Notes: generated by a model from the letters alone, not told the origin. A DNA stretch of 41,404 nucleotides from an uncultured Pseudomonadota bacterium (GCA_903848935.1 CAINHO010000012.1:1-41404); one strand, 5' to 3'. Positions 1-11,010 are shown, counted from the stretch's first letter. Translations and numbers: made by a program.

Positions 1-147
1 AGGTACATTGAGTTTCATAAAAATTCCACAAGCGTGCGTGTTAAAGCCAAAGGGTTAGAAGGTATGCGTAAAATTACGTTATCAAAACTAACAGCAACAT
101 TTGCGCCACAACTTTCACCAATGTTGGCACGCTTGCTCATGTCTTAA
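1..147 (+). CDS. C-terminal fragment of an unidentified protein
   Basis: The first forward frame is open from the window edge to a TAA at 145-147 and gives 48 residues ending in ARLLMS. The peptide is basic in its first half (RVKAKGLEG, MRKITLSK), and I do not recognise the family. It converges on purF with only six bases between the two stop codons, so there is no room for a separate terminator. The compact spacing and uninterrupted frame suggest a real gene, but the start and most of the protein lie outside the window. Confidence 0.5.
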   Translation, partial: RYIEFHKNSTSVRVKAKGLEGMRKITLSKLTATFAPQLSPMLARLLMS

Positions 148-153
148 TTGCTA

Positions 154-1662
154 TTACGCACAGTTTTGCATTTCGATAATGAAGTTTGCCGAGTTCGATT
201 GAGCTTGTGCGCCGTCATTTCGCAACGCTTCAATGCGTTCTAAATAAGCATCATCAATATCACCAGTAATATATTCGTGACTGAAACAGGATGTGTCGAA
301 ATGCAAAATTTCAGGATTGCCTTTTTGAACTGCTGCAATTAAATCGTCCAAATCCTGGTAAATCAATTTATCCGCACCGATTTCCTCACAAATTTCTTGT
401 TCCGTGCGGTCATGAGCAATCAATTCATGTGCGGCGGGCATATCGATGCCATAAACATTCGGATAACGAACGGGTGGTGCAGCGGAAGCAAAATACACTT
501 TTTTTGCACCTGCATCGCGGGCCATTTGAATGATTTGCGCCGACGTGGTACCGCGAACAATCGAATCATCAACTAACAAAACATTTTTACCGTTAAATTC
601 CAAATCAATTGCATTGAGTTTTTGACGCACAGACTTTTCGCGCATTTTTTGCCCAGGCATAATGAACGTACGTCCGATGTAGCGATTTTTGATGAAACCT
701 TCGCTGAATTTCACACCCAATTTATTTGCCATTTGCAACGCGGCAGTACGGCTAGTATCGGGAATCGGAATCACCACGTCGATGTCATGATCCATCCATT
801 CGCGTTGAACTTTTGCTGCCAATTTTTCACCCATACGCAAACGCGCTTTATAAACCGAAATGTTGTCAATAATCGAATCAGGGCGAGCAAAATAAACGTA
901 TTCAAAAATACACGGACAATGATCGACTTTTTCAGCACATTGTTGCGTGTGTAATTTGCCAGATTGTTCGATGAAAATCGCTTCGCCCGCTTCAATGTCG
1001 CGGATAATGTCGAACCCCAAAACGTCTAACGCCACACTTTCAGACGCAATCATGAATTCGTTGCCTTGTTCGGTTTTGCGTTCGCCAAAAATAGCGGGGC
1101 GAATTCCGTTCGGGTCGCGAAAGCCTAAAATACCTACGCCTGCAATCATAATCACCACCGCATACGCGCCCCGGCAACGACGATGTGTACCTTTTACAGC
1201 TTCAAAAATATCCGTCACACTCAAATCCGATTTATGCAAACTTTGCAATTCGTGTGCGAAAACGTTCAATAAAACTTCGGAATCGGAATCTGTGTTGATA
1301 TGGCGTTGATCCTCGTCAAATAACGCTTTTTTGAGTTCTTCAGTATTAGTCAAATTGCCGTTGTGCGCCAACGTTAAACCGAATGGCGAATTGACATAAA
1401 ACGGTTGTGCTTCAGCAGAACTGGTGCAGCCTGCAGTTGGATAACGAACATGAGCAATCCCCATATTTCCGCGTAAACGTAACATTTGATCATTTGTAAA
1501 AACGTCGCGGGTTAATCCATTATCTTTGCGTAAATGCAGCCGTCCATTTTCACACGTTACAATACCTGCCGCGTCTTGTCCGCGATGTTGCAGCACTGTG
1601 AGTGCGTCATATAAATCTTGATTTACGGCTTGATGAGAGACGATAGCAACAATACCACACAT
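154..1662 (-). CDS. purF: Amidophosphoribosyltransferase
   Basis: This 502-residue protein makes 5-phosphoribosylamine from PRPP and glutamine, the first committed step of purine synthesis in the cytoplasm. The N-terminus reads MCGIVAIV, so Cys2 becomes the N-terminal nucleophile of the class II glutaminase domain once Met is removed. The PRPP-binding loop [14 protein letters not shown] lies at residues 361-374 in the type I phosphoribosyltransferase half. Length matches the E. coli enzyme (about 505). It is the last gene of the trpF-to-purF block and starts 25 bases after cvpA. The cvpA-purF linkage is classical in gammaproteobacteria. No operator for PurR was recognised upstream. Confidence 0.97.
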   Translation of the reverse strand: MCGIVAIVSHQAVNQDLYDALTVLQHRGQDAAGIVTCENGRLHLRKDNGLTRDVFTNDQMLRLRGNMGIAHVRYPTAGCTSSAEAQPFYVNSPFGLTLAHNGNLTNTEELKKALFDEDQRHINTDSDSEVLLNVFAHELQSLHKSDLSVTDIFEAVKGTHRRCRGAYAVVIMIAGVGILGFRDPNGIRPAIFGERKTEQGNEFMIASESVALDVLGFDIIRDIEAGEAIFIEQSGKLHTQQCAEKVDHCPCIFEYVYFARPDSIIDNISVYKARLRMGEKLAAKVQREWMDHDIDVVIPIPDTSRTAALQMANKLGVKFSEGFIKNRYIGRTFIMPGQKMREKSVRQKLNAIDLEFNGKNVLLVDDSIVRGTTSAQIIQMARDAGAKKVYFASAAPPVRYPNVYGIDMPAAHELIAHDRTEQEICEEIGADKLIYQDLDDLIAAVQKGNPEILHFDTSCFSHEYITGDIDDAYLERIEALRNDGAQAQSNSANFIIEMQNCA

Positions 1663-1687
1663 TATTTTTTCACCTGAGTTGGAAGTT

Positions 1688-2209
1688 TTAACGATAAATG
1701 AGAGTGTGCGTCATTTGCACGGCGACGTGGTCGCGTAACCAAATGGCAAGGAGTTGAAAAGCGGGTAATAAACTGGATTCGTGCCACCATAAATGGGTTG
1801 GCAGTTTTGTGAGTCCAGCGAGAAAAACGACGAAGGTCGTGATGACTACGCCCTGCATGATGCCGCAGGTTAAACCACCTAAGCGTTCCATGATGGCGGT
1901 GTGATTGTACGTTTGTTTGAAGCGGGTGGTGAGCCACTTTTGAAGCCAACTTCCCGCTAAAATGGTTGAAACGAATAAACCGATAAAGGTCACGGCGAGG
2001 CATTTATTTGGCGGGGCAATTAACGTTTGTAACGCGGTTGAAACGGCGATTGAAAAATGTAAACTCGTCCAAAATCCGACGACCCAACATAATAGTGAAA
2101 CAACTTCCCGACTAAAACCGCGCATTATACCGATAGTCAAAGTCACACCGATGAGTGTGACGATGCTGTAATCAATCCAAATAAACGGTTTTAGTGCGGC
2201 GGGAAACAC
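1688..2209 (-). CDS. cvpA: CvpA family inner-membrane protein
   Basis: A 173-residue hydrophobic protein with about four membrane-spanning stretches. The N-terminal signature FIWIDYSIV followed by [15 protein letters not shown] matches the CvpA family, named for colicin V production. CvpA proteins are linked to envelope homeostasis, but their biochemical role is not settled. The gene lies four bases after dedD and 25 bases before purF, the usual gammaproteobacterial order. The protein is slightly longer at the N-terminus than E. coli CvpA; an internal start nearer the WIDY motif cannot be excluded. Confidence 0.93.
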   Translation of the reverse strand: MFPAALKPFIWIDYSIVTLIGVTLTIGIMRGFSREVVSLLCWVVGFWTSLHFSIAVSTALQTLIAPPNKCLAVTFIGLFVSTILAGSWLQKWLTTRFKQTYNHTAIMERLGGLTCGIMQGVVITTFVVFLAGLTKLPTHLWWHESSLLPAFQLLAIWLRDHVAVQMTHTLIYR

Positions 2210-2213
2210 GACG

Positions 2214-3041
2214 TTATTCAGAAACTAAAATGGAATTTATGCCTTGGTCGTCCATTTTCTTTTTCATTGATGCCGCGTGTTTGCCGTCCAATTCTGGCCC
2301 GACGCGTAAACGGTAAAAAGTACCTTTTTCATTTTGAATTTGCGAAAGTGTCGCAGGCAGCCCTTGTGCCTTCAAGCCTTCAAGCAATGAATCGGCTTTT
2401 GTTTTATTGGTCAAACTTGCCAACTGAATAAACCAACGTGAGGCTTTTTTAGGTTCGGTGGCGAGGACTTTTTTCACATCTGCCACATTCACATCTGCGG
2501 TCGCAGCCGTTTTAGCTATGGGGGCTTCTTCCACTAATTTTGCCGCCCGCATTTGTTTCAATAATTCTTCTTCGGGTTTACCGCTGACTTTTTTCGCTTC
2601 TAACTTCGGTTTCATAGGCGGTTCATCATCCACATCGTCGGCATTGACACCGTAATTGGTAGTTTCAGAATACGCGGGTTTTTCAACGTGCGATTTTGCA
2701 ACAAGCGGTTTTGCAACAACGGGTTTAGGTTGCAATTTTGGCGCAGGCGTTTCATCCATTTCGTCAGGACGAAGCGAGTTTGTAGTAGCAGATGTTGTCG
2801 AGGGTGCGAGAGCTGCCACTTCAACTTGCGGTTGTTGCGGAATTGCCAATACTTGCTCAGAACTTGCCGGTGCTTTCACAGCGGGTTCTTCAACAAACTG
2901 ATTTTCAGCAGGTAACGCCAATGTTGTTACCGCTTGCCCGTCCTCTTCAATTGGGTCATCAAACAACATCGGAATGAAAATCGCCGACAATATCGTGACC
3001 ACCAATGCGCCAATCAAACGTTGTTTTAATTCATGATCCAT
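2214..3041 (-). CDS. dedD: DedD-like SPOR-domain cell-division protein
   Basis: DedD is an inner-membrane division protein whose C-terminal SPOR domain binds denuded septal peptidoglycan. The N-terminus MDHELKQRLIGALVV is followed by one membrane segment and an FDDP motif typical of DedD. Then comes a long Pro/Ala/Lys-rich periplasmic linker, and the last 75 or so residues (ASRWFIQLASL onward) form the SPOR domain. I place the start at the ATG at 3041 rather than the GTG four codons earlier, because an AGGTG ribosome-binding site sits nine bases upstream of this ATG and the GTG lies inside that site. The ATG overlaps the folC stop, suggesting coupled translation. Confidence 0.9.
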   Translation of the reverse strand: MDHELKQRLIGALVVTILSAIFIPMLFDDPIEEDGQAVTTLALPAENQFVEEPAVKAPASSEQVLAIPQQPQVEVAALAPSTTSATTNSLRPDEMDETPAPKLQPKPVVAKPLVAKSHVEKPAYSETTNYGVNADDVDDEPPMKPKLEAKKVSGKPEEELLKQMRAAKLVEEAPIAKTAATADVNVADVKKVLATEPKKASRWFIQLASLTNKTKADSLLEGLKAQGLPATLSQIQNEKGTFYRLRVGPELDGKHAASMKKKMDDQGINSILVSE

Positions 3042-4323
3042 TTTTAATTTCACCTATTTTTAAATTCACGCAACAATCCGACACTAAAAAAAATGACCCA
3101 AACACTAAAATTAAATCGCCGACTTGCGCGGCTTTTTTCGCGGCGGCAAAGGTTTGGGAAAAACCTGAAAATCCTAAACTGACCGCTGAAATTTGACACT
3201 GTTCAAACATTTCACGCATTGCCAATTCCGTTACCGCTCGCGGATTTTGCGGCAATGGCGCGAAAAACCACTCTGAAACTACAGGCTTCATTAAATCCAA
3301 AATACTGGAAATATCTTTGTCTTTCATGATTGAAAAAATGGCGTGAATGCGGCGGTTTGGAAAGTTTTCAGTGAGATAATCAACCAATGTTTCTACCGCT
3401 TGCGGATTGTGTCCTACGTCTAAAAGGACAGGAATTTCGCCGTTAATCAATTGAAAACGCCCCGCCAATTTCACATTTTTCAAACCCATTTTTATCGACG
3501 TTTCACTCACAGGCAAACGATTCGCTAAACACTGCGTCGCTAAAATTGCTGCGGACGCATTGCGATATTGGTGATTTCCCTTTAACGCAGGTGATGGTAA
3601 ATCTGAAATCGTTTGCGACAACCCATGCCACGTCCATGTTTCTCCGTGTTTTTCGTAAAAAAACGTTTTACCTAACCGAAGCAAAAGTGTGTTTTGTTCA
3701 TTCGCATAATTGAGCAACGATGCAGGCGGTCTTAAATCGCTGATAATTGCCGGCGTATTCGGACGAAAAATGCCTGCTTTTTCCAAGCCAATTTCTTCGC
3801 GGGTTTGTCCGAGATATTCAACGTGGTCAATCGCAATACTGGTCACAATTGCCATATCCGCATCAACGATATTCACTGCGTCCAATCGTCCGCCCAAACC
3901 GACTTCTAAAATTTGTACCGCTACGTTTTGCTGCGAAAAAATCAGCAATGCCGCGAGCGTACTAAATTCAAAATAACTCAATGACGTTTTGCCACGCGCT
4001 GTGTCGATTTGTTCAAATGCCGTACAAATCAACTCATCTGAAACTGATTTGCCATTGATTTTGATACGTTCGTTGTAACACAAAATATGTGGCGATGTGT
4101 ACGCCCCCACTTTGTGACCGGAAGCAAAATAAAATTCTTCTAAATACGCGACGGTTGAACCCTTGCCATTTGTACCTGCAACAGTAATTGTTACGCCGTG
4201 AAAAGGAATTTTTTTCAAACTTTCAAAAACGCGCTTCACCCGTTCCAGCCCCAAATCAATCGGTAACGGATGCAAACTTTCTTGCCATGTCAGCCATTCG
4301 GTCAAGGAATTAAAACGGTTCAT
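3031..4323 (-). CDS. folC: Bifunctional folylpolyglutamate/dihydrofolate synthase
   Basis: FolC makes dihydrofolate from dihydropteroate and glutamate and adds further glutamates to folates, using ATP. The protein has the Mur-ligase fold; the ATP loop AGTNGKGST is near residue 50 and a glycine-rich EVGLGGRLDAVN motif follows, both standard for FolC. I start it at the ATG at 4323 (MNRFNSLTEW), seven bases after the accD stop. An upstream in-frame ATG would push 16 non-conserved residues into accD. This gives 430 residues, close to E. coli FolC at 422. The 3' end overlaps the dedD start. Confidence 0.94.
   Translation of the reverse strand: MNRFNSLTEWLTWQESLHPLPIDLGLERVKRVFESLKKIPFHGVTITVAGTNGKGSTVAYLEEFYFASGHKVGAYTSPHILCYNERIKINGKSVSDELICTAFEQIDTARGKTSLSYFEFSTLAALLIFSQQNVAVQILEVGLGGRLDAVNIVDADMAIVTSIAIDHVEYLGQTREEIGLEKAGIFRPNTPAIISDLRPPASLLNYANEQNTLLLRLGKTFFYEKHGETWTWHGLSQTISDLPSPALKGNHQYRNASAAILATQCLANRLPVSETSIKMGLKNVKLAGRFQLINGEIPVLLDVGHNPQAVETLVDYLTENFPNRRIHAIFSIMKDKDISSILDLMKPVVSEWFFAPLPQNPRAVTELAMREMFEQCQISAVSLGFSGFSQTFAAAKKAAQVGDLILVFGSFFLVSDCCVNLKIGEIKNGS
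3051..3055 (-). promoter_or_regulatory. Shine-Dalgarno sequence fixing the dedD start
   Basis: On the minus strand AGGTG lies nine bases before the ATG at 3041. A longer reading frame would use the GTG within this motif as its start, which is unlikely, so the site decides between the two starts. Confidence 0.6.
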
Positions 4324-4330
4324 TTCAGTT

Positions 4331-5251
4331 TCAACCAGCGTCTTCAACTTCGGGAGATAACGGTTCGTCAATCACGGTTTCGTGCATATAAACGCCACGA
4401 TTTGCGGTCAACATTTCTAAAATACTAGCGAGTTTTGCACGAATATCACGACGATGAATAATCATGTCGATGGCACCGTGTTCTTGTAAAAATTCGCTAC
4501 GTTGGAAACCTTCGGGCAATTTTTCACGCACAGTTTGTTCAATCACGCGAGGCCCTGCAAAACCGATTAACGCATTTGGTTCGGCAACGTTAATGTCGCC
4601 CAACATCGCCAAACTTGCCGATACACCGCCCATTGTTGGGTCGGTCATAAACGAAATATACGGAATGCCACGCTCTGACAATTTGGTTAAAGCCGCACTG
4701 GTTTTCGCCATTTGGAACAACGAAAACAATGATTCTTGCATTCTCGCGCCACCACTGGCAGTGAAAACGATAAACGGTACACCGAGTTCTAAACTTTTAT
4801 TTACGCCGCGCACGAATTTTTCGCCTACAACTGAACCCATTGAACCGCCCATGAAATTGAAATCAAACGCAGCCGCAACGATTTCTTGCCCTTGTAATTC
4901 GCCTTTCATAACGATTAAAGCGTCATTTTCTTTGGTTTGTTTTTGGGCTTGCGTGATACGGTCTTTGTATTTTTTGCTGTCTTTGAATTTCAACGGATCG
5001 ACAGGCTTGACGTTTTTGCCAATTTCTTCGCGTCCATTTTCATCTAAAAATAGGTTTAAACGCATTCGTGCCGAAATTCGCATGTGATGGTCACATTTTG
5101 GACAAACGCTGCCGTTTTTTTCGAGTTCGCTGTTGTACAAAATCGCGTTACAGCTCGGACATTTTGCCCACAATCCTTCGGGAACAGTCGTTTTTTTGCC
5201 CGAGGATTCGGTTCTGATAATCGACGGACGTAATTTTTCAAACCAACTCAT
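4331..5251 (-). CDS. accD: Acetyl-CoA carboxylase carboxyltransferase beta subunit
   Basis: AccD pairs with AccA to transfer the carboxyl group from carboxybiotin to acetyl-CoA, giving malonyl-CoA for fatty-acid synthesis. The 306-residue protein has the expected N-terminal zinc ribbon with Cys31, Cys34, Cys50 and Cys53, then a crotonase-like carboxyltransferase core with the conserved SGGARMQE and [10 protein letters not shown] stretches. Length equals that of the E. coli subunit (about 304). It starts two bases after trpA and ends just before folC, the common trpA-accD-folC order. Confidence 0.97.
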   Translation of the reverse strand: MSWFEKLRPSIIRTESSGKKTTVPEGLWAKCPSCNAILYNSELEKNGSVCPKCDHHMRISARMRLNLFLDENGREEIGKNVKPVDPLKFKDSKKYKDRITQAQKQTKENDALIVMKGELQGQEIVAAAFDFNFMGGSMGSVVGEKFVRGVNKSLELGVPFIVFTASGGARMQESLFSLFQMAKTSAALTKLSERGIPYISFMTDPTMGGVSASLAMLGDINVAEPNALIGFAGPRVIEQTVREKLPEGFQRSEFLQEHGAIDMIIHRRDIRAKLASILEMLTANRGVYMHETVIDEPLSPEVEDAG

Positions 5252-5253
5252 GA

Positions 5254-6057
5254 TTAGTTATCCATTGCCTGCCGCATGGCAGTTAATAATTCGATAATTG
5301 CTTGTTTTGCTTGCGCGGGATTGTTCAAATTCGCTTCGATTTCTTTAATCAACGCACTTCCAACGACTACGCCATCACCTAAATTACCAATCGTTTTTGC
5401 AGTTTCAGCGTCTTTTACCCCAAAACCTACCGCAATCGGCAATTTTGTATTGGCGCGAATTTCAGTGAGTTTCGTTTCAACTTCAGTTGCGTTCAAATGT
5501 CCCGCCCCCGTTACGCCTTTTAATGAAACGTAATACAAATAACCACTGCCGATTGCGTCCATTTTTTTGACACGTTCAGCCGAACTATTTGGCGCAAGCA
5601 AGAAAATTGGGTCAACACCACGCGCTTTCAATAATGCGGTACATTCTTCCGCTTCTTCGGGTGGTAAATCAACGGTTAAAACACCGTCTACGCCAGCGGC
5701 TTGAACGGCATCAGCGAATTTTTCATAACCCATGATTTCAACAGGATTCAAATAACCCATGATAACAATCGGCGTGTGTCCGTTGGTTTTGCGGAATTCT
5801 TTGGCAATCGTTAAGGTAGTCCGCAAACTTTGATGGTGCGCCAAAGCCCGTTCACTTGCGCGTTGAATTACAGGTCCATCCGCCATTGGGTCAGAAAATG
5901 GCACGCCTAATTCGATAATATCCACGCCAGCACTGACCATCGCGTGCATTAACGGCACAGTAAATTCGGGATTCGGGTCGCCAGCGGTTACAAATGGAAT
6001 TAACGCTTTGCGGTTTTTTTCCGCCAATTCGGCGAATGTTGCAGCTAATCGGCTCAT
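5254..6057 (-). CDS. trpA: Tryptophan synthase alpha subunit
   Basis: TrpA cleaves indole-3-glycerol phosphate to indole and glyceraldehyde-3-phosphate; indole is channelled to TrpB. The 267-residue TIM barrel carries the active-site segments [15 protein letters not shown] (catalytic Glu and Asp) and GFGVKDAET plus a VVGSALI phosphate-binding end. The start overlaps the trpB stop by four bases (ATGA), indicating translational coupling that suits the alpha2beta2 complex. accD follows after two bases. Confidence 0.97.
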   Translation of the reverse strand: MSRLAATFAELAEKNRKALIPFVTAGDPNPEFTVPLMHAMVSAGVDIIELGVPFSDPMADGPVIQRASERALAHHQSLRTTLTIAKEFRKTNGHTPIVIMGYLNPVEIMGYEKFADAVQAAGVDGVLTVDLPPEEAEECTALLKARGVDPIFLLAPNSSAERVKKMDAIGSGYLYYVSLKGVTGAGHLNATEVETKLTEIRANTKLPIAVGFGVKDAETAKTIGNLGDGVVVGSALIKEIEANLNNPAQAKQAIIELLTAMRQAMDN

Positions 6058-7256
6058 AGTTCAATTCCTTCTCGTTTTGCCATCGTTTGCATATCTTTAT
6101 CGCCACGCCCTGATAAATTCACGATGATAATTTCATCGGATTTCATGGTGGGTGCAAGTTTCGTGACATAAGCCATTGCGTGACTGGATTCTAATGCGGG
6201 AATAATTCCTTCCATTCGAGTCAATGCGTAAAAACCGCCGAGTGCTTCATCGTCAGTGATATTCACATATTGAGCGCGACCCGAATCTTTGAGCCAAGCG
6301 TGTTCAGGACCTACGCCTGGATAATCTAAACCAGCCGAAATCGAATGCGTTTCGATAATTTCGCCGTCGTCGTCAGACATTAAATAAGTCCGATTTCCAT
6401 GTAAAACACCAGGGCGACCTGCACAAAGTGGTGCAGAATGACGACCCGTTTCAATGCCATCGCCCGCTGCTTCCACGCCAATCATTTTCACGTCAGCGTC
6501 GTTAATGAATGGATAAAAGAGTCCCATTGCATTTGAACCGCCACCAACACAGGCAACTAACGCATTCGGCAATTTACCCGCTTGCGCTAAACATTGTGCT
6601 TTGGCTTCCCGTCCTAAAATCGCTTGGAAATCACGCACCATCGCAGGATACGGATGAGGTCCAGCAACGGTGCCAATAATGTAAAACGTGTCGTCTATAT
6701 TTGTGACCCAATCGCGTAACGCTTCGTTTAAAGCGTCTTTCAAGGTTTTCGAACCTGATTCAACGGCAACCACTTTTGCACCTAATAATTTCATGCGATA
6801 AACGTTCAACGATTGACGCGCCACATCGACTGCGCCCATATAAACGACGCATTCCAGCCCTAAACGTGCTGCGACCGTTGCGGTTGCAACGCCGTGTTGA
6901 CCTGCGCCTGTTTCAGCAATAATACGAGTTTTTCCCATGCGTTTGGCGAGCAATGCTTGACCGACCGTGTTGTTAATTTTGTGCGAACCCGTGTGATTTA
7001 AATCTTCACGTTTCAAATAAATTTGTGCGCCACCAAGTTCTTTTGTCCAACGTTCTGCATGATAAAGCGGTGACGGACGACCGACATAATGCTGTAAATC
7101 TTTATCCAATTCCGCGATAAATTCAGCGTCTTTCATGTAATGCCGATAAGCGGTGTTTAATTCTTGAATCGCAGGCATTAAGGTTTCTGCGACAAAAATG
7201 CCACCGTAAGTCCCAAAATGTCCCCGTGCGTCGGGCATATTATATTTTTCTGTCAT
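6054..7256 (-). CDS. trpB: Tryptophan synthase beta subunit
   Basis: TrpB condenses indole with serine to tryptophan using pyridoxal phosphate. The PLP lysine lies in the canonical [11 protein letters not shown] motif, and the glycine-rich cofactor phosphate loop is seen as [10 protein letters not shown]. It has 400 residues, the usual TrpB1 length. The gene overlaps both trpF upstream and trpA downstream by four bases, so the three trp genes form a coupled unit. The other trp genes (E, D, C) are not in the window, matching the split trp layout of many gammaproteobacteria outside the enterics. Confidence 0.98.
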   Translation of the reverse strand: MTEKYNMPDARGHFGTYGGIFVAETLMPAIQELNTAYRHYMKDAEFIAELDKDLQHYVGRPSPLYHAERWTKELGGAQIYLKREDLNHTGSHKINNTVGQALLAKRMGKTRIIAETGAGQHGVATATVAARLGLECVVYMGAVDVARQSLNVYRMKLLGAKVVAVESGSKTLKDALNEALRDWVTNIDDTFYIIGTVAGPHPYPAMVRDFQAILGREAKAQCLAQAGKLPNALVACVGGGSNAMGLFYPFINDADVKMIGVEAAGDGIETGRHSAPLCAGRPGVLHGNRTYLMSDDDGEIIETHSISAGLDYPGVGPEHAWLKDSGRAQYVNITDDEALGGFYALTRMEGIIPALESSHAMAYVTKLAPTMKSDEIIIVNLSGRGDKDMQTMAKREGIEL

Positions 7257-7885
7257 AGTGTTTCTCTGTCACCTTCTTGAACTTGTTGTGTAAATGCAGT
7301 CATTTTAACGATGTCTTTTTTGCCTTTTTCTAATTCTACTCCGCTACTGACATCGACCGCGTAGGGATGGGCGATTTGAATCGCTCTTTTTATGTTTTGA
7401 ACAGTCAAACCACCTGCCAAAATAATCGGAATCGGACGTTTTTTTGGCAACAAATCCCAATCAAACTGTGTTCCCGTGCCGCCTTTTGCATCAGGATGAT
7501 AAGCGTCTAAAAGTAAGCCTTTTGCATCGTAATATTCAGCGTTTAAAGCCTCGAAATCTAAACCTGCTTTCATGCTTACTGCTTTGATGTAACGTTTGCC
7601 GTAAATTCGACAATCAGCCGCAGGTTCGTCGCCATGAAATTGCAAATAATCCAGTGGCACTTGCTCAATAACATTACGAATTTCACTTTCGGACGCATTG
7701 ACAAATAAACCGACGACACTTGTAAAAGGTGGTAGCGCGTTTGTAATCGCAATCGCTTGTTCAATCGAAACGTGGCGCGGACTGTTGGCGTAAAAGACTA
7801 AACCAATCGCGTCAACACCTAAATGCGCGGCATAAACAGCAGAATCCACATCGGTAAAACCGCAAATTTTAAGGCGTGTTCTCAT
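7253..7885 (-). CDS. trpF: Phosphoribosylanthranilate isomerase
   Basis: TrpF performs the Amadori rearrangement of phosphoribosylanthranilate in tryptophan synthesis. The 210-residue single-domain barrel begins with the expected KICGFTD motif (the catalytic Cys is in KICG), has FHGDE in the middle, and ends with a LAGGLTVQN phosphate site and AVDVSSGVE. It is free-standing rather than fused to trpC as in E. coli. It heads the trpF-to-purF block, 71 bases downstream of the penicillin-binding protein gene. That gap shows no clear Trp-rich leader peptide or attenuator. Confidence 0.96.
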   Translation of the reverse strand: MRTRLKICGFTDVDSAVYAAHLGVDAIGLVFYANSPRHVSIEQAIAITNALPPFTSVVGLFVNASESEIRNVIEQVPLDYLQFHGDEPAADCRIYGKRYIKAVSMKAGLDFEALNAEYYDAKGLLLDAYHPDAKGGTGTQFDWDLLPKKRPIPIILAGGLTVQNIKRAIQIAHPYAVDVSSGVELEKGKKDIVKMTAFTQQVQEGDRETL

Positions 7886-7956
7886 TGAATTTGTGGGTTA
7901 ATAAAAGAAAAATCATGGTGTGTAGCATAACATAAAAATTAAACGATGCTTTTCTG

Positions 7957-10900
7957 TCACTGCTCAACGGTTGGCGTAGGCGTAATGGTCACAACGGGCG
8001 ACGGCAAACTCACTTTATTCAACATCGGCGAAAGCGTCGGTTCTAAAAATTTCAAAATATGCACCGGCAACGAACTCGTAAAATGATAACTTCCCGCATT
8101 ATCACCTGCGACGTAAGCCGTAATCACACCAAAAAATTTATCACCCAAAAAGAAGGTGAATGTCGCCGCACGACTGATAAATTTCGACTCAATCAATTGT
8201 CCATTTGTACCGTGTCTTTCTTTACGATGGTCGCCGGTTCCTGTTTTACCACCAACCACTAAAGGTTTGCCGTTTGTATCTTTATAAACACCGTTCATTG
8301 CGCCCGCTGTCCCGTTTGCCACCACGCCAATCAACGCACTACGCGCCGCTCGTGCGACTTCGGGCAATAACACTTGTTGTCCGCTTTCGAGGGTTTTATC
8401 TAACACTGTTTCATACGGCGTGGCTTGCGCGTAATGCAAATTTGAAAAACGCACTGCGGGTAATTTCACACCGTCGTGGCTGACAATTCCAATCAATTCA
8501 GCCAATGCAGCAGGTCTATCACCCGATGCACCAATCGCCGTAGCATAAGACGGGGTCAACGATGCAAACGGATAACCAACCCGTTCCCACGCTGCATGAA
8601 TTTGTTTAAACGCATCATCTTCGAGCAACGTCAGAATGCGACGTTGTTGGGCGAAATGATGGGTGTTTTTAAATAACCAATGATAAACGTCTTGGCGTTG
8701 CTCGCTACTTGCAGCGATAACTTCGTCGCGTGTCGCCGTGGGGTGTTCCGACAAATAACGCACCATCCACAATTCCAATGGATGCACTTTGGTGATATAG
8801 CCTTGATCTTGTAAATCGAAATTATCAGGCGTGTATTTATAAAACAAATTATCCACATTTTCGTTTGCCAAAATTTGCGCGGGAATATGCTCTTTCAAAT
8901 ATGCTTCTAACGCCGCTCTATCGCGTTCAGGATAAATTGCCTCATATAACATCGTTAAGCGCGACGGTTTTGGATACACTTTTTGGGTCAAAGTTTCCAA
9001 ATTATCGTCGGTACTTTTTCCTTTATATCGCGCATAAAAACGCCGTAAATATACCAATCCTTCACGGTCAGCAAAACGGGCGAGATATTCTGCACGTTTG
9101 GAATCATCAGGATTTTCTAACCATCGCGCAATGCCTTCGGGTTTGTACAAATGGTGATAGGTTAAATCCCGCATCATGCGAATAAATGGCAAATTGATAG
9201 ATTTTTTTAGCGCATCGCGCACAGACACAATTCTAAAATCATCGTCTTCGCTAAAGTTATTGAAATGATGTACGCCGCCACCCGTGTAAAAATACTCGTC
9301 GGGACTGGCGGAATACTTGCGCTCAAGAGCTTGATTTAAAATTTCTTCGAGCGTCATTTTTGGACGCGCTTTAAGCTGATCAACTACCCACGCCGACAAA
9401 AAATCACGCGGATGCAATTCAACTTTTGCTAAATCTTTAGGCGTTTGCCCTTGGTAGGTTTGATAAATTTCACCAATCAATTCGAGATAATGCACCAGGG
9501 TTCGCAATTTTGCCGTTGAACCCAAATCCAAGCGAATGCCTTCGTTAATATCGAGCGGCTGGTCGTAATTATCGGTTTGAACACGCAGCAAATTACCTTT
9601 GTCACTTCGTTCGAATAGCACCAAACTGTAAATAATCGCGCTTAAATCGTTACTCGGCGTAAGCATTCGTTCGCCCATCAAACCAGCGGCACGCGCATTA
9701 ACAGGCTCGCTCAATTTTTTCAACGCGGCGGTCACTTGTTCCTGCATATTGAAATCGATGGTGCTTTTGACGGTCAAATCGAGACGATCTAAATCGTAAT
9801 TGGTTTTAATGCCCAGCATTTGCGCTAATCGAGCGCGAAGTACGTTTTGAGTTTTTTGTTCGGTCACAAACAAATAATGCGAACTGATTTTTGGGACACG
9901 CTCCACTTTTACCGCTAACGCTGCGTCACGCAACGCCGGAGAAATCACACCTTGCGTCGCAAGCAAACGCAAATAACTGTCAGTTAATGTTTGAAGAGCG
10001 TCGAAACCTGCGCCCAATAAATATGTCGGACGGCGTTGCGATAACAAAATGCTTAACACTTGACGATAGGCTTTGGCTTGTTCAGGATTGATGGTTTCAA
10101 CGTCTTTCAAGCGTTGCGACGCGAGCAAATTATTTGTTTCTTTAAAATCTGCACCAAACCACGATACCAAGCCATCGCCTAGTCCATGTACTTCGCCCGA
10201 TTTTTCTGACGCAGCAAGCGGCATGGTATTTAAATAGGCGAGTGCAATTTGCTTCCGCATTTCGCGAGTATCCACGCCGAGCAAATATGCCCGAATCGAC
10301 GCGCTTGCCATTTGGCGCACTTTTTCATAAATCGATTCGGTGTAACCATTGCGCGAATGGCGGTATTTTTCAATTTGTGTCGCTAGCGTACTACCGCCGG
10401 GAACGTTGCCATCCACGCCTAATTTTTTCGCCATCATTTGCAACACCGCAAAACCTAAGCGATCCCATTCGACGGCTGGATTGACATTTTTACGGTTTTC
10501 ATCAAGTAGCTCACGATTTTCAATATACAACAGCGTATTCAAAATTACCGGCGGAATCATATCGAAATTTGGATAGCCATAAGTCGGATAGGCGGCAGCA
10601 AATAACGGTTTATCCGCATTATCGACTAAGCGCAATCCTGCCTGATTTTTTTCGTGATACAGTGGAAACAGCCCGTATTCATCCATCAATTGCGTCATCA
10701 TCGGCGAGGAAGTGGCTTGCGCTGAAATGCCAAAACCTTGCTTTTCTAAACGTTCGATTTGGTCTGAAAGCAAGGTATAACCTAGTCGCTGATCATAAGG
10801 ACCATGACTAGGATAACGAATGGAATTACTGGCTTTATTTTCGAGTTTGAAACTGAGTTGCTGGCTGATTTCGGATAAATAACGCGCTTGATAACGTGAC

Positions 10901-11010
10901 GATTGCACTTCATCTCGTACTAATTTAAAAGCGACACCCGTCACCGCGACGGAACCCACGACGGTGTAAGCGAGTAAAAGCTGTGAAAGCAAACGGGATT
11001 TTTTTTTCAT
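7957..11010 (-). CDS. Class A penicillin-binding protein (transglycosylase/transpeptidase)
   Basis: A large (1017-residue) bifunctional peptidoglycan synthase. After a short basic N-terminus there is one membrane segment. A GT51 glycosyltransferase domain follows, with the catalytic Glu in YIENREL near residue 164 and the GGSTLATQ motif near 205. The transpeptidase domain shows the serine motif STAK near residue 497, SIN near 603 and KTGTG near 930. I start at the ATG at 11010; the frame continues upstream only to a TTG four codons earlier, and neither has a strong ribosome site. It is longer than E. coli PBP1a/1b and has a long insert between the SxxK and KTG motifs, including a helical region around 640-780. 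It does not match a standard mrc gene closely enough for a symbol. Confidence 0.85.
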   Translation of the reverse strand: MKKKSRLLSQLLLAYTVVGSVAVTGVAFKLVRDEVQSSRYQARYLSEISQQLSFKLENKASNSIRYPSHGPYDQRLGYTLLSDQIERLEKQGFGISAQATSSPMMTQLMDEYGLFPLYHEKNQAGLRLVDNADKPLFAAAYPTYGYPNFDMIPPVILNTLLYIENRELLDENRKNVNPAVEWDRLGFAVLQMMAKKLGVDGNVPGGSTLATQIEKYRHSRNGYTESIYEKVRQMASASIRAYLLGVDTREMRKQIALAYLNTMPLAASEKSGEVHGLGDGLVSWFGADFKETNNLLASQRLKDVETINPEQAKAYRQVLSILLSQRRPTYLLGAGFDALQTLTDSYLRLLATQGVISPALRDAALAVKVERVPKISSHYLFVTEQKTQNVLRARLAQMLGIKTNYDLDRLDLTVKSTIDFNMQEQVTAALKKLSEPVNARAAGLMGERMLTPSNDLSAIIYSLVLFERSDKGNLLRVQTDNYDQPLDINEGIRLDLGSTAKLRTLVHYLELIGEIYQTYQGQTPKDLAKVELHPRDFLSAWVVDQLKARPKMTLEEILNQALERKYSASPDEYFYTGGGVHHFNNFSEDDDFRIVSVRDALKKSINLPFIRMMRDLTYHHLYKPEGIARWLENPDDSKRAEYLARFADREGLVYLRRFYARYKGKSTDDNLETLTQKVYPKPSRLTMLYEAIYPERDRAALEAYLKEHIPAQILANENVDNLFYKYTPDNFDLQDQGYITKVHPLELWMVRYLSEHPTATRDEVIAASSEQRQDVYHWLFKNTHHFAQQRRILTLLEDDAFKQIHAAWERVGYPFASLTPSYATAIGASGDRPAALAELIGIVSHDGVKLPAVRFSNLHYAQATPYETVLDKTLESGQQVLLPEVARAARSALIGVVANGTAGAMNGVYKDTNGKPLVVGGKTGTGDHRKERHGTNGQLIESKFISRAATFTFFLGDKFFGVITAYVAGDNAGSYHFTSSLPVHILKFLEPTLSPMLNKVSLPSPVVTITPTPTVEQ

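Noticed and set aside
4464-5087. 207-codon plus-strand frame opposite accD
   Set aside because: It is antisense to a fully conserved accD and has a composition typical of a mirrored frame.
7886-7956. trp attenuator or leader peptide before trpF
   Set aside because: No short frame with consecutive TGG codons and no competing hairpins were seen in the 71-base gap.
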